NCBI GenBank assembly: GCA_028869725.1
Contig: JAGWRJ010000594.1
Coordinates: 1 to 12,276 of the forward strand
Origin: Alphaproteobacteria bacterium
Lineage (GTDB): Bacteria > Pseudomonadota > Alphaproteobacteria > Micropepsales > Micropepsaceae
Length of the DNA stretch: 12,276 nt
Direction of reading: 5' to 3'
In this document: positions 1-5,970 of the stretch, in pieces
How the letters are laid out: each line of letters opens with the position of its first letter
Numbering within the stretch: position 1 is the stretch's first letter
Position numbers and translations under genes: made by a program
Notes under the pieces: generated by a model
Told to the model about the DNA's origin: nothing
Seen by the model: only the letters and a program-made list of their open reading frames with translations
Databases searched by the model: none

Positions 1-1057
1 CCGCGGCCACCATGCCGGCTTCGATCTCGACCATCTCGCGCGTCGAATAGCGCGCCGGCGCCACCTCGCCCGTCGCCGGGTCCGGACGCTCGGCTTGCAG
101 CGCGACCAGCGCCGGCGAAGCCATCACCTTGGCGAAGGCGGCCTGGAACGCCTGCACGTCATCGTTGATGTATCGGTGCAGCGCGCGCGCGACATCGCGC
201 CGGTCGAACACGCTCTTCTCACCGGTCACGATCGACAGGACCTGCTCCGGCCTCTCCCGGATCAGCTCGGCATTGTGCCGCGCCGCCTTTTCCTCCAGGC
301 GTCCGCGGGACATCGCCTTCCCGCGCCGCTCCATCTGCGTGGCATTCACCCCCATATGCTCGGTCGGCGCGATCTCGAGCCCGCGCACCAGATACGAGCG
401 ATGGTCGATCTGAACATCCAGGCCGGCCCGCGCCAGATGCACATTGGCAATTCCTTCCCACCGTTGGCGCAGATCGCGCAGCTGCAGATCGGTGGTCGGC
501 AGGTCGCGGGCCAGCAGCCACTTGTTCTCGCGCTCGAGATAGGTCTTCTCGCCGAAGCCCTCCTCCGTGACCTGCCGCGTCGTCATCAGAATATGCGCAT
601 GGTGGTTGCGGGCGTCGCCCGCCCGGGTCGCACCAGCCGCACCAGCCGTCCCGATCGACCCCGTTGCGGCGTGCGGCGCGTGGATGGCAAAATCCACCGC
701 CGCGCCGTAGCGATCCGCCAGGTCCTGCGCAAACTCCTGCACCGTCGCCAGCCGCTGCGCCGCCGTCAGCTCATGCGGCAGGGCAATCTCAACCTCGCGG
801 GCCACGCGGGCGTCTTTCCGGTTCTCGGCAAATTCCGCCGCATTCCACAACGTGGACCGGTCGCGCGCCCACGCCGCGTCGACGCCCATGGGCAAGACGA
901 TTTCCGCGTGCAACACCCCCTCTTTGCGGGTGTAGTCATGGGTGATCCCGTCACGTTCGTTGGTCAGACATTCCCCGGCGCGATAGGCTATCGCGGCGAT
1001 GGCGCTGCGCCCCCCGGCCCGCGCCACCGGCTTCATGCTCAGATGGTAGATCGCCAA
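1..1057 (-). CDS. traA: TraA/MobA-MobL family (MobQ) conjugative relaxase, N-terminal part
   Basis: This is the DNA-nicking relaxase that opens the plasmid at oriT and pilots the strand into the recipient. Reading leftward from a TTG at 1057, the protein begins MAIYHLSMKPV, the usual start of Ti-plasmid TraA and RSF1010 MobA relatives. Tyr25 in the AYRAG motif matches the MobQ catalytic tyrosine, and the HUH metal site is visible as NHHAHIL near residue 150. After about residue 250 the sequence (RHNAELIRERPEQ, FDRRDVARALHRYI) looks like the entry to the TraA RecD-like helicase region, so the full protein is probably large; the window cuts it after about 352 residues. An in-frame TGA lies 14 codons upstream and there is no ATG or GTG between, which supports the TTG start. 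The oriT lies just upstream and the accessory genes are divergent. An Ala/Gly-rich stretch precedes the HUH motif. Confidence 0.93.
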   Translation of the reverse strand, partial: MAIYHLSMKPVARAGGRSAIAAIAYRAGECLTNERDGITHDYTRKEGVLHAEIVLPMGVDAAWARDRSTLWNAAEFAENRKDARVAREVEIALPHELTAAQRLATVQEFAQDLADRYGAAVDFAIHAPHAATGSIGTAGAAGATRAGDARNHHAHILMTTRQVTEEGFGEKTYLERENKWLLARDLPTTDLQLRDLRQRWEGIANVHLARAGLDVQIDHRSYLVRGLEIAPTEHMGVNATQMERRGKAMSRGRLEEKAARHNAELIRERPEQVLSIVTGEKSVFDRRDVARALHRYINDDVQAFQAAFAKVMASPALVALQAERPDPATGEVAPARYSTREMVEIEAGMVAA

Positions 1058-1115
1058 CGCCGTTGCCCCGGTCTCGGTTTCAGTTTTCTCGACGGCGTGT
1101 CAGCCATCGAGCGCT

Positions 1116-1146
1116 GAGTTGCGGCAGCAACTCGTAAGTGCGCCCT
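1116..1146 (+). other. oriT: Origin of transfer core: inverted repeat plus MobQ nick region
   Basis: A perfect 7-bp inverted repeat (GAGTTGC at 1116-1122, loop GGCA, GCAACTC at 1127-1133) is followed two bases later by TAAGTGCGCCCT (1135-1146). The TAAnTGCGCCCT core is the nick region shared by IncQ RSF1010/R1162 and Ti-plasmid origins of transfer, and the hairpin immediately 5' of it is the expected relaxase recognition arm. It lies between the divergent relaxase gene and the accessory genes, the usual place. The exact nick, expected within GCGCCCT, is inferred from family knowledge. Confidence 0.87.
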
Positions 1147-1149
1147 TAT

Positions 1150-1209
1150 CCATACTTTCGCTCCGCTCTCGCCTGTCCGCGGTATGGCGCTCTGGACCAA
1201 ATCCAGAGC
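1150..1209. repeat. Additional inverted repeats beside oriT
   Basis: Two further dyads lie right of the nick region. CCATAC (1150-1155) pairs with GTATGG (1182-1187). GCTCTGGA (1189-1196) pairs perfectly with TCCAGAGC (1202-1209) across a 5-base loop. They may belong to the extended oriT (accessory-protein binding, or second-strand hairpins) or to regulation of the divergent mobilisation genes. No specific binding protein can be assigned from sequence. Confidence 0.55.
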
Positions 1210-1338
1210 AGGGGGAATGAGGCGCCACTGTGCGGCAACGATCCGGTCTCTGCAACCATAAGCGGAGAAAAAGGACGGCAATATCTGGCAAACTTTCTGG
1301 TGTGCTGCTAAGTCGAACAACCTGACAGAGAGGGGCGC

Positions 1339-1986
1339 ATGCGTGAAGCCAATGAGGACCACAGCCTGTCCGGGACCGTGCAACACGTCCCGGGCCGGGC
1401 GCGGCCGTGGCAACTGTGCCTGGTTGGGAACGGCGCGTCGGAGATCGGCACAGAGCGCCGCGACGCGCTCGGGATGATCTTCGATCTGGTCCCTGCCCTG
1501 CCAGCCCTGACTATCCGCACCACCGCCGGATGCGTCCGCGTCACCTGCGATTTTCCAAGCGGCTGTCATCGCGATGTTGACCGCGACCTGGCCGGCATCT
1601 TCGCGCGCGATCCCGGCATCACCGGCATCGCGTTTCCCGGCCGCCTCGCGACAACGGACGATCCCCACGCCGATCGGACCGGCAAGGAGCTGGCGGAGAT
1701 CGCCTGCGCTGTCATCGGACGCCGCAATCTCAAAGACGAAAACCCTGTTGCCCCGGAGGTAGACCATGGCCCGGAAATCCATCGAACAACGCCTGGCCGA
1801 GCTCGACGCGCAGCGCTCCGCGCTCAAGGCCCGTCTCGGCAAACAGGAACGCGCCCGGGACACCCGCCGCAAGGTGCTGCTCGGCGCGCTCGTCCTCCAT
1901 CGCCTCGAGGAGGGCACGGACGAGGAATTCGCCCGCCGCCTGCGCGACTGGCTGCGCCGCGAACTGCCCGGCTTTCTCACCCGTGA
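1339..1986 (+). CDS. Unrecognised protein encoded beside oriT, with a long overlap into the next gene
   Basis: An ATG at 1339 follows a purine-rich AGAGGGG ribosome-binding-like stretch and opens a 215-residue frame. The first ~142 codons (to about 1765) have the G/C-rich third positions of a real gene and read as a soluble protein (for example WQLCLVGNGASEIGTERRDAL and LAGIFARDPGITGIAFPGRL). I do not recognise the family. From 1766 the frame runs 221 bases inside the next gene, and this tail is basic and Arg/Pro-rich, typical of an out-of-frame shadow. Either the two genes really overlap this far, or the original stop was lost; the adjacent frame reaches a TAG at 1760-1762, where a one-base shift would end the protein. 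Its place between oriT and a mobilisation gene suggests, but does not prove, a transfer role. Confidence 0.55.
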   Translation: MREANEDHSLSGTVQHVPGRARPWQLCLVGNGASEIGTERRDALGMIFDLVPALPALTIRTTAGCVRVTCDFPSGCHRDVDRDLAGIFARDPGITGIAFPGRLATTDDPHADRTGKELAEIACAVIGRRNLKDENPVAPEVDHGPEIHRTTPGRARRAALRAQGPSRQTGTRPGHPPQGAARRARPPSPRGGHGRGIRPPPARLAAPRTARLSHP

Positions 1987-2056
1987 AGGCGACAAGGAGC
2001 TCTTCGAAGATCTGTTGCAACCTGAGCCGGTGAAGGGCGACAGCGGGGCGGCGTGA
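1766..2056 (+). CDS. TraD/MobC-like mobilisation accessory protein
   Basis: This 96-residue, highly charged protein starts MARKSIEQRLAELDAQRSAL, a coiled-coil-like N-terminus, and continues with ERARDTRRKVLLGALVLHRL, which resembles the conserved RkrDTRrkiLLGa segment of the small TraD/TraC and MobC-type conjugation accessory family. Such proteins help the relaxase bind and melt oriT. The length is usual for the family. A strong GGAGGT ribosome-binding site at 1755-1760, five bases before the ATG, fixes the start. It is the second rightward gene from oriT, divergent from the relaxase, as traC/traD are in Ti-type transfer regions. The family assignment rests on the RRKVLLGA motif and context. 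Confidence 0.75.
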   Translation: MARKSIEQRLAELDAQRSALKARLGKQERARDTRRKVLLGALVLHRLEEGTDEEFARRLRDWLRRELPGFLTREGDKELFEDLLQPEPVKGDSGAA

Positions 2057-2129
2057 GACAGGTGTGGCCGGCTGGAGCGTCCCCAAGGTGTTCCCGACCT
2101 ACCCCGCCCCATAGCAAAGCGGCGGAGAG

Positions 2130-2142
2130 GCTCTGAGAGCCG
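2130..2142. terminator. Weak hairpin between the mobilisation and parDE genes
   Basis: GGCTC (2130-2134) pairs with GAGCC (2138-2142) across a three-base loop in the 150-bp gap between the rightward accessory gene and the leftward toxin gene. No T-run follows on either side, so a terminator role is only possible. Nothing else is visible in 2057-2203. Confidence 0.2.
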
Positions 2143-2203
2143 CGGAGCGGGCCGCTGAGGCGCGTTCTCGGGTGTCCCCGCCTGTGTCCCTGTCCGTCCG
2201 CGC

Positions 2204-2497
2204 CTAAAGGTGCCGCTCCGTGTCTTGACGCTCGTGCAGGATGCGGATCACGCCCAGCCGGTCGCCTCGATCCTGGAAATAGATTACATGCGATCCGCAG
2301 GGGAGTTTCAGATAGCCGGGACGAACCTCAACCGCCCTGCCCTGCTTGCGCCCGGCCGCCAGCGCCTCAAACGCGGCAATGAGCGCGCGGTGATAGCTGT
2401 CGGCTTGGGCAATCGACCAGTGCTGCTGTGTGTAGAGCCAGATGTCCTCAAGGTCGGCCTCGGCCTACGGCGCCAGCCTGTAGGTCTTAGCCTGCAT
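2204..2497 (-). pseudogene. parE: ParE-type toxin gene interrupted by an amber stop at codon 11
   Basis: Read leftward from the ATG at 2497, the frame gives MQAKTYRLAP, then TAG (2467-2465), then continues open for 86 more codons to a TAG at 2206-2204. The continuation (AEADLEDIWLYTQQHW, GYLKLPCGSHVIYF, IRILHERQDTERHL) is a clear RelE/ParE-superfamily toxin of normal length (about 97 residues), the type that poisons DNA gyrase. Only one base keeps it from being intact; the codon is probably a mutated Glu or Ala codon at the start of helix 1. No ATG, GTG or TTG follows closely, so a simple restart is unlikely. The ATG overlaps the end of the parD antitoxin gene by 11 bases, the usual translational coupling. 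Sequencing error or amber suppression remain possible. Confidence 0.88.
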
Positions 2498-2744
2498 TAC
2501 GGGCGGCGCGCTTTGCGTGCATCCGATCCAGAAACGCTTCGCTGTCGAAAGGCTGGGGGTCGCCGGACTGCTCCCCTGCAATGAGGGCATCCTGCAGGGC
2601 CTTCACCTTGGCCTCGTGTTCTTCCAGAAGCCGCAGCCCGGCCCGCACAACTTCGCTGGTCGAACCATAGCGGCCTGCCTTTACCTGCTCGCTGATGAAG
2701 CCGGTGAAGTGGTCCCCGATCGTCACGGAGGTGTTGCGCGCCAT
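2487..2744 (-). CDS. parD: ParD-family (ribbon-helix-helix) antitoxin
   Basis: This 85-residue protein begins MARNTSVTIGDHFTGFISEQVKAG, the beta strand and first helix of a ParD ribbon-helix-helix fold, and continues GSTSEVVRAGLRLLEEHE, the hallmark second helix. The C-terminal tail (about residues 46-85), rich in charged residues and ending in MHAKRAARNAG, is the part that normally wraps the toxin. ParD neutralises ParE and represses its own operon. It overlaps the downstream toxin gene by 11 bases. Because that toxin is interrupted, this antitoxin may now be an orphan, which could still act as an anti-addiction factor against related ParE toxins. Confidence 0.92.
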   Translation of the reverse strand: MARNTSVTIGDHFTGFISEQVKAGRYGSTSEVVRAGLRLLEEHEAKVKALQDALIAGEQSGDPQPFDSEAFLDRMHAKRAARNAG

Positions 2745-2770
2745 CGTCGCCCCCTGAGTGTGCTAAGCAA

Positions 2771-2798
2771 ATACCAGCATATACCAAGAAGTATTATA
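2771..2798 (-). promoter_or_regulatory. Candidate parDE promoter and operator
   Basis: On the minus strand a perfect TATAAT (2798-2793) lies about 50 bases upstream of parD. No convincing -35 box stands at 16-18 bp. Between it and the gene, ATACCA occurs twice on the plus strand (2771-2776 and 2781-2786), 10 bp apart, one helical turn, which suits binding by ParD dimers. Confidence 0.45.
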
Positions 2799-2967
2799 CA
2801 CGCAATCCTGGTGCTGATCTGTCAGTTGCCCCAGGCAGCAGGTCTCGATGCAGATGGCTTTGCCCTGACGGAGCCGTTACCGTACGGTCCTGCTGCTTCG
2901 TCAGCCCCCTTCGGTGGCTCTAAAGCTGTTAGGTTCGTACAGGGTGTCTCGGGTCGCTACGGATGCG

Positions 2968-2976
2968 TTATCCACA
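2968..2976 (+). promoter_or_regulatory. DnaA box, perfect consensus
   Basis: TTATCCACA matches the strongest DnaA-binding consensus exactly. It lies about 90 bp left of the iterons and next to an AT-rich segment, so it probably recruits host DnaA to open the plasmid origin together with Rep. Confidence 0.8.
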
Positions 2977-2983
2977 GGCTCGG

Positions 2984-3060
2984 GTGTTAAATATGTGTTA
3001 GACTCTGTGTTACGAAAAAAAAACACGGCGTAACTGATTGAAATATAACGATTAATTTGA
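2984..3060 (+). other. AT-rich origin-opening region with GTGTTA direct repeats
   Basis: GTGTTA occurs at 2984-2989, 2995-3000 and 3007-3012, spaced 11 and 12 bp, about one helical turn. A run of nine A residues and an A/T-rich stretch to 3060 follow. Base composition drops sharply from the surrounding GC-rich DNA. Placed between a DnaA box and the iterons, this is the expected DNA unwinding element of an iteron plasmid. Confidence 0.65.
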
Positions 3061-3067
3061 CTGCCTT

Positions 3068-3185
3068 GTGTGTGAAAGTACGAAAGAGTGTGTGTGAAAG
3101 TACGAAAGGTGCACGCCCGTGTGTGAAAGTACGAATCGACGTGACGGGGAACCTATTCTCCGTCTACTGTGTGTGAAAGTACGAA
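3068..3185 (+). repeat. oriV: Four Rep-binding iterons (17 bp each)
   Basis: The sequence GTGTGTGAAAGTACGAA occurs four times without mismatch, at 3068-3084, 3090-3106, 3119-3135 and 3169-3185, all in the same orientation and just upstream of rep. Start-to-start distances are 22, 29 and 50 bp. The first pair is spaced about two helical turns. Such iterons bind the initiator, drive replication and set copy number by handcuffing. The fourth copy ends one base before the rep ribosome-binding site, so Rep binding there could also repress its own gene. Confidence 0.93.
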
Positions 3186-3195
3186 AGGAGAGGCA

Positions 3196-4239
3196 TTGAC
3201 TGAAGAGGGCCCAAACCAGCGCTCCCCGCTCCTGCCTGACAGGTACCCGCAAGGCGATTTTTTCGGTTGCGATATCTTCGATGCTGTGCCGAAGGCCGAT
3301 ATGGCCTCGATGGAGCATCCGATCTTTTCGCTCTCGACGAAGCCGGATACGCGGGTCCGCGAGTACGAGCACAACGGCATCAAGATTGCTATTAAACCCT
3401 CGGTCGATGGGCTCGCCACGGTGCATGATCGGGACATCCTGATCTACTGCATCAGCCAGCTCATGACGGCCATCAACGAAGGCAAAGATATCTCGCAGGC
3501 GGTGCGCTTCCGCGCCTTCGATATGCTGGTCGCCACCAACAGGAACACCGCCGGGTCGGGCTACAGTCAGCTCAAGGCCGCGTTGGAGCGTCTTGCCGGA
3601 ACCCGGATCAGCACGAACATCGTCACGGGCGGGCAAGAGGTGTTTCGCACCTTTGGTCTTATCGAAAGCGCGGAGGTTGTGCGCGAGACGCGCGATGGCC
3701 GGATGCAGGAGGTCGAGATCAAGCTTTCCGATTGGGTGTTCAATGCGATCCGGTCCAAGGAAGTCCTGACGCTGCACCGCGACTATTTCCGGCTTCGCAA
3801 GCCCCTTGAACGGCGCATTTACGAGATAGCCCGCAAACACTGTGGTGCTCAGAAGGAATGGCGGATCAGCCTGGCCCTGCTGCAAAAGAAGTGCGGGTCA
3901 AACTCGACTCAACGCGAATTCCGGCGCCTGGTCATGAACATCATCCGCGAGGACCGATCGCACGATCATATGCCAGACTACTCCATCGACATTGACGAAG
4001 AGCAGGATACCGTCGTGTTTCTGAACCGGCAGAACGCGAAGGTTGTCCTGCCTCAGGCGATCGCGCCCCAGCTCGATCCGGACGTCTATGAGACGGCGCG
4101 TATGCTCGCGCCGGGCCATGACGTGCATTACCTTGAAAGAGAGTGGCGCCAGTGGCTGCCGGAAACCCCGCGCAACCCGGAAGCGGCGTTTCTAGGGTTT
4201 TGCCGGAAATGGGTGCAGAACAGAAAAGATACCGGATAA
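3196..4239 (+). CDS. repA: Plasmid replication initiator, RPA/RepA-like
   Basis: This 347-residue protein is the plasmid initiator: it would bind the four iterons upstream, open the origin with DnaA and load the helicase. Segments such as HPIFSLSTKPDTRVREYEHNG, SLDRDIL-like VHDRDILIYCISQLM and HRDYFRLRKPLERRIYEIARKHCG resemble the replication initiator protein A (RPA) family of alphaproteobacterial plasmids; two winged-helix domains are expected. I prefer the TTG at 3196 over the in-frame GTG at 3169, because AAAGGAG (3184-3190) sits five bases before the TTG, whereas the GTG lies inside the fourth iteron and has no ribosome-binding site. The stop is two bases from the end of the convergent par operon, and an ACCGGAT repeat overlaps it. 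The family name is from recognition only; the initiator role is well supported by the iterons. Confidence 0.88.
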   Translation: MTEEGPNQRSPLLPDRYPQGDFFGCDIFDAVPKADMASMEHPIFSLSTKPDTRVREYEHNGIKIAIKPSVDGLATVHDRDILIYCISQLMTAINEGKDISQAVRFRAFDMLVATNRNTAGSGYSQLKAALERLAGTRISTNIVTGGQEVFRTFGLIESAEVVRETRDGRMQEVEIKLSDWVFNAIRSKEVLTLHRDYFRLRKPLERRIYEIARKHCGAQKEWRISLALLQKKCGSNSTQREFRRLVMNIIREDRSHDHMPDYSIDIDEEQDTVVFLNRQNAKVVLPQAIAPQLDPDVYETARMLAPGHDVHYLEREWRQWLPETPRNPEAAFLGFCRKWVQNRKDTG

Positions 4240-4254
4240 TTTTAAATACCGGAT
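4229..4254 (+). repeat. ATACCGGAT direct repeats at the distal end of the par operon
   Basis: ATACCGGAT occurs at 4229-4237, overlapping the rep stop codon, and again at 4246-4254, within the last codons of the convergent small par gene; start-to-start spacing is 17 bp. The same ACCGGAT core recurs upstream of parA. The location fits a centromere-like (parS) or operator site for the small DNA-binding protein. Confidence 0.5.
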
Positions 4255-4538
4255 TTGTTCTTGTAGAGCACCCAGGCTTCTTCGATTACGACACCCTGTT
4301 GAACTCCTCGACGCTTTGCCTCATTGGCGATCTCTTCGGACACCACGGGCAATACCTTGGCATGCACCTGGCCCGTTCTCGGACTTGGCCTGCGCCCGCG
4401 CCGCTTTTGCGGCTGCCGGTCCACGAACCCGAGCTCCTCCCCTGCCCTGTCCGTCTTCTCAACGGCTTGGGAACTCCGGTCCTTCTCGCGGCTCTTCAGC
4501 CGGCCAAGGTCAATGTTAAAGGGCTTGCCCTCAGACAT
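4242..4538 (-). CDS. Small ParA partner, probable centromere-binding ribbon-helix-helix protein
   Basis: This 98-residue basic protein follows parA with one base between stop and start, and its ribosome-binding site GGGGAGG lies in the last parA codons. Residues 1-58 are polar, charged and probably disordered, with an RRGRRPSPRTG basic stretch. The C-terminal ~40 residues (GQVHAKVLPVVSEEIANEAK, then RGVQQGVVIEEAWVLYKNK) read as a beta strand and two helices, like the ribbon-helix-helix of ParG/omega-type centromere proteins. That architecture, a flexible basic tail plus dimeric RHH, is usual for partners of short class Ib ParA proteins; it would bind parS, load ParA and repress the operon. 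I do not recognise a named family, so the role comes from context and fold pattern. Confidence 0.72.
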   Translation of the reverse strand: MSEGKPFNIDLGRLKSREKDRSSQAVEKTDRAGEELGFVDRQPQKRRGRRPSPRTGQVHAKVLPVVSEEIANEAKRRGVQQGVVIEEAWVLYKNKSGI

Positions 4539-4539
4539 T

Positions 4540-5199
4540 TCACACCTCCCCCGTCAACCGCTGATAAACCGCCCGGGCGAACTGCCCTGCATTCCCGATT
4601 GCGCCATCCATGTTACCCTGCGGGGGCATGCTGCGCAGATCTCCGCCGAACTCGAACAGGCCCGAGAACGCCGTGCGCTCCATCAGCGGTGGATCAATAA
4701 GATCAACACCTTGTGCCGCTAGGGACTCGGCTATCCCGCTGTGCTGTTTCGACTTGATGGCCTTCGTCATCGTGAAGACAACGGCGTGGGGGATATTCCT
4801 ATCCAGCGCCTCTTCTTCCTCAGCTATCAGTTGAAGGGCCCGAACACCGATGGTCGCGTCAAGAGTCGTCGCTCGCATGGGCGTGATGACCAAGTCGGCC
4901 TGCGAAATTGCACGGGAAACCAGCCGCGAAGCGACGCCCTCAAGGTCAACGATCACGATCTGGCCATCCGTGTCATGCTGCTTGATGGTCTTCACAATTT
5001 CGGACTCGCTGACGCTTGCCAAGACTCTGATCCGAGCGGGCAGGGGGCCCCGATCGGCCCAAAGAGCGAGCGACCGGTTGGGGTCGCAGTCCAGCATGAC
5101 TACACTTGCGCCGGCGTGGGCCAGCTCGGTTCCCAAGAGGATCGCGGTTGTGGACTTCCCGGCGCCGCCCTTTGGCGAGGCGATGACGACTGTCGGCAT
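4540..5199 (-). CDS. parA: ParA partition ATPase, short (class Ib-like)
   Basis: This 219-residue protein is a Walker-type partition ATPase that positions plasmid copies on the nucleoid. The deviant Walker A motif KGGAGKST is at residues 10-17 with the signature lysine, VMLDCDPN (about 35-41) is the A' segment, and IVIVDLEGV with Asp85 is Walker B. There is no N-terminal HTH domain, so it is the short form whose operon is usually repressed by the small partner rather than by ParA. A GGAG ribosome-binding site lies six bases upstream of the ATG. It is co-transcribed with the downstream 98-residue gene and convergent to rep. The sequence also resembles VirC1/MinD-type ATPases, but the neighbourhood favours plasmid partition. 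Confidence 0.93.
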   Translation of the reverse strand: MPTVVIASPKGGAGKSTTAILLGTELAHAGASVVMLDCDPNRSLALWADRGPLPARIRVLASVSESEIVKTIKQHDTDGQIVIVDLEGVASRLVSRAISQADLVITPMRATTLDATIGVRALQLIAEEEEALDRNIPHAVVFTMTKAIKSKQHSGIAESLAAQGVDLIDPPLMERTAFSGLFEFGGDLRSMPPQGNMDGAIGNAGQFARAVYQRLTGEV

Positions 5200-5213
5200 A
5201 GGCGCTCCATTGT

Positions 5214-5275
5214 GTTATCTGGTATTTATAATAACCGGATTTAAATGATAATCCAATATCTATTGTTACCGGATA
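5214..5275 (-). promoter_or_regulatory. par operon promoter overlapped by ACCGGAT-type operator repeats
   Basis: On the minus strand TTGGAT (5256-5251) and TATTAT (5233-5228) are separated by 17 bp and lie about 30 bases upstream of parA. An AACCGGAT unit (5233-5240) occupies the spacer next to the -10 box, a TTACCGGAT unit (5266-5274) lies just upstream of the -35, and a one-mismatch unit (ATACCAGAT on the minus strand) covers 5226-5218. Protein bound here would block the polymerase, which fits autorepression by the small partner. Confidence 0.6.
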
Positions 5276-5304
5276 TTTCTATGAAGATCGACGGGGAGAT
5301 GGCA

Positions 5305-5342
5305 AGTGTACGCTTGACGTACTGCGTACGCTCACCTATGCT
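5305..5342 (+). promoter_or_regulatory. higBA promoter with overlapping dyad operator
   Basis: TTGACG (5314-5319), a 17-bp spacer and TATGCT (5337-5342) form a good sigma-70-type promoter ending nine bases before higB. GTACGC (5308-5313) and GCGTAC (5324-5329) form an inverted repeat, extended by AG/CT at the outer ends, that straddles the -35 box. This is where HigA-type antitoxins typically bind for autoregulation. Confidence 0.65.
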
Positions 5343-5350
5343 CGAAGCAA

Positions 5351-5635
5351 ATGATCCTGAGCTATCGCGACAAGAAGACGGAAGAGTTCGCCGCCGGCGA
5401 GTTCGTGAAGGCGTTCCAAGGCTTCGAAGAGCAAGCGTCAAGGCGGCTGTCGATCCTTAATGCCGCCACATCGCTCGACACACTGCGCGCCTTGCCAAGC
5501 AACCGCCTGGAGGCGATGCGGGGCGGTAGGGCAGGGCAGTACTCCATCCGCGTCAACCAACAGTGGCGCATCTGCTTCGAGTGGCCCGATGGCCAGCCGG
5601 GGCCAAGCAACGTTGAGATAGTGGACTACCACTGA
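5351..5635 (+). CDS. higB: HigB-type toxin (RelE superfamily)
   Basis: This 94-residue protein begins MILSYRDKKTEEFAAGEFVKAF and ends RVNQQWRICFEW...VEIVDYH, the start and finish of the HigB/plasmid-maintenance killer family, which cuts mRNA in the ribosome. The length is normal and the Arg and His residues usual near the C-terminus are present. The toxin gene precedes the antitoxin, which is the HigBA order, with 17 bases between them. The ribosome-binding site is weak (GAAGCAA), unlike that of higA, so antitoxin would be made in excess. The gene looks intact. Confidence 0.92.
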   Translation: MILSYRDKKTEEFAAGEFVKAFQGFEEQASRRLSILNAATSLDTLRALPSNRLEAMRGGRAGQYSIRVNQQWRICFEWPDGQPGPSNVEIVDYH

Positions 5636-5652
5636 CGAAAGGAGGTCAGACC

Positions 5653-5970
5653 ATGTTTATGAGAGCTGTACATCCCGGCGTGATCCTGAGGGGCGAGCTG
5701 CAGGAGCTCGGCGTCACGCCCACGGCGTTTTCCCGCCAGATCGAGGTTCCGGCCAACCGCGTGAGCCAGATTATTGCCGGCAAGCGCTCGATCACCGGAG
5801 ACACCGCCCTGCGCTTCGGGCATTGGTTCGGAACGGAGCCGCAATTCTGGCTGAACCTGCAATCGCAATTCGAGCTGGCGCTGGCCAACAAGGAGACCGG
5901 CGAGACGATCCGTCATCTGCCCACCCGGGCAACAACGACGCCGCCGCCAGATCAGCCAAGTCTCATCTAG
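5653..5970 (+). CDS. higA: HigA-type antitoxin (XRE/HTH)
   Basis: This 105-residue antitoxin has the HigA helix-turn-helix early in the protein (HPGVILRGELQELGVTPTAF, then VPANRVSQIIAGKRSITGDTA) followed by the conserved RFGHWFGTEPQFWLNLQSQ segment. It would bind HigB and repress the operon at the dyad upstream of higB. A strong AAAGGAGGT ribosome-binding site (5638-5646) lies a few bases before the ATG. Its 3' part (from 5793) is duplicated in direct orientation at 9243-9433. The C-terminal tail, Pro/Thr-rich from about residue 90 (TRATTTPPPDQPSLI), is an extension whose role is unclear. Confidence 0.93.
   Translation: MFMRAVHPGVILRGELQELGVTPTAFSRQIEVPANRVSQIIAGKRSITGDTALRFGHWFGTEPQFWLNLQSQFELALANKETGETIRHLPTRATTTPPPDQPSLI

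Noticed and set aside
95..1117. 340-codon plus-strand open frame across the relaxase region
   Set aside because: It is the antisense of the relaxase, which has clear catalytic motifs; the plus-strand product is Arg-rich with no family resemblance.
1039..2112. 357-codon minus-strand frame opposite the two accessory genes and oriT
   Set aside because: It spans oriT and lies antisense to a well-supported mobilisation gene; composition is shadow-like. Its last 22 codons could be a short leader overlapping the relaxase start, but nothing supports that.
3068..3185. Short repeats that might be read as a CRISPR array
   Set aside because: Only four 17-bp units with irregular 5-33 bp gaps, directly before a replication gene; these are iterons.
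3052..3885. 277-codon minus-strand frame over iterons and rep
   Set aside because: Antisense to rep; its repeated Phe-Val-Leu-Ser-His residues are just the iterons read backwards.
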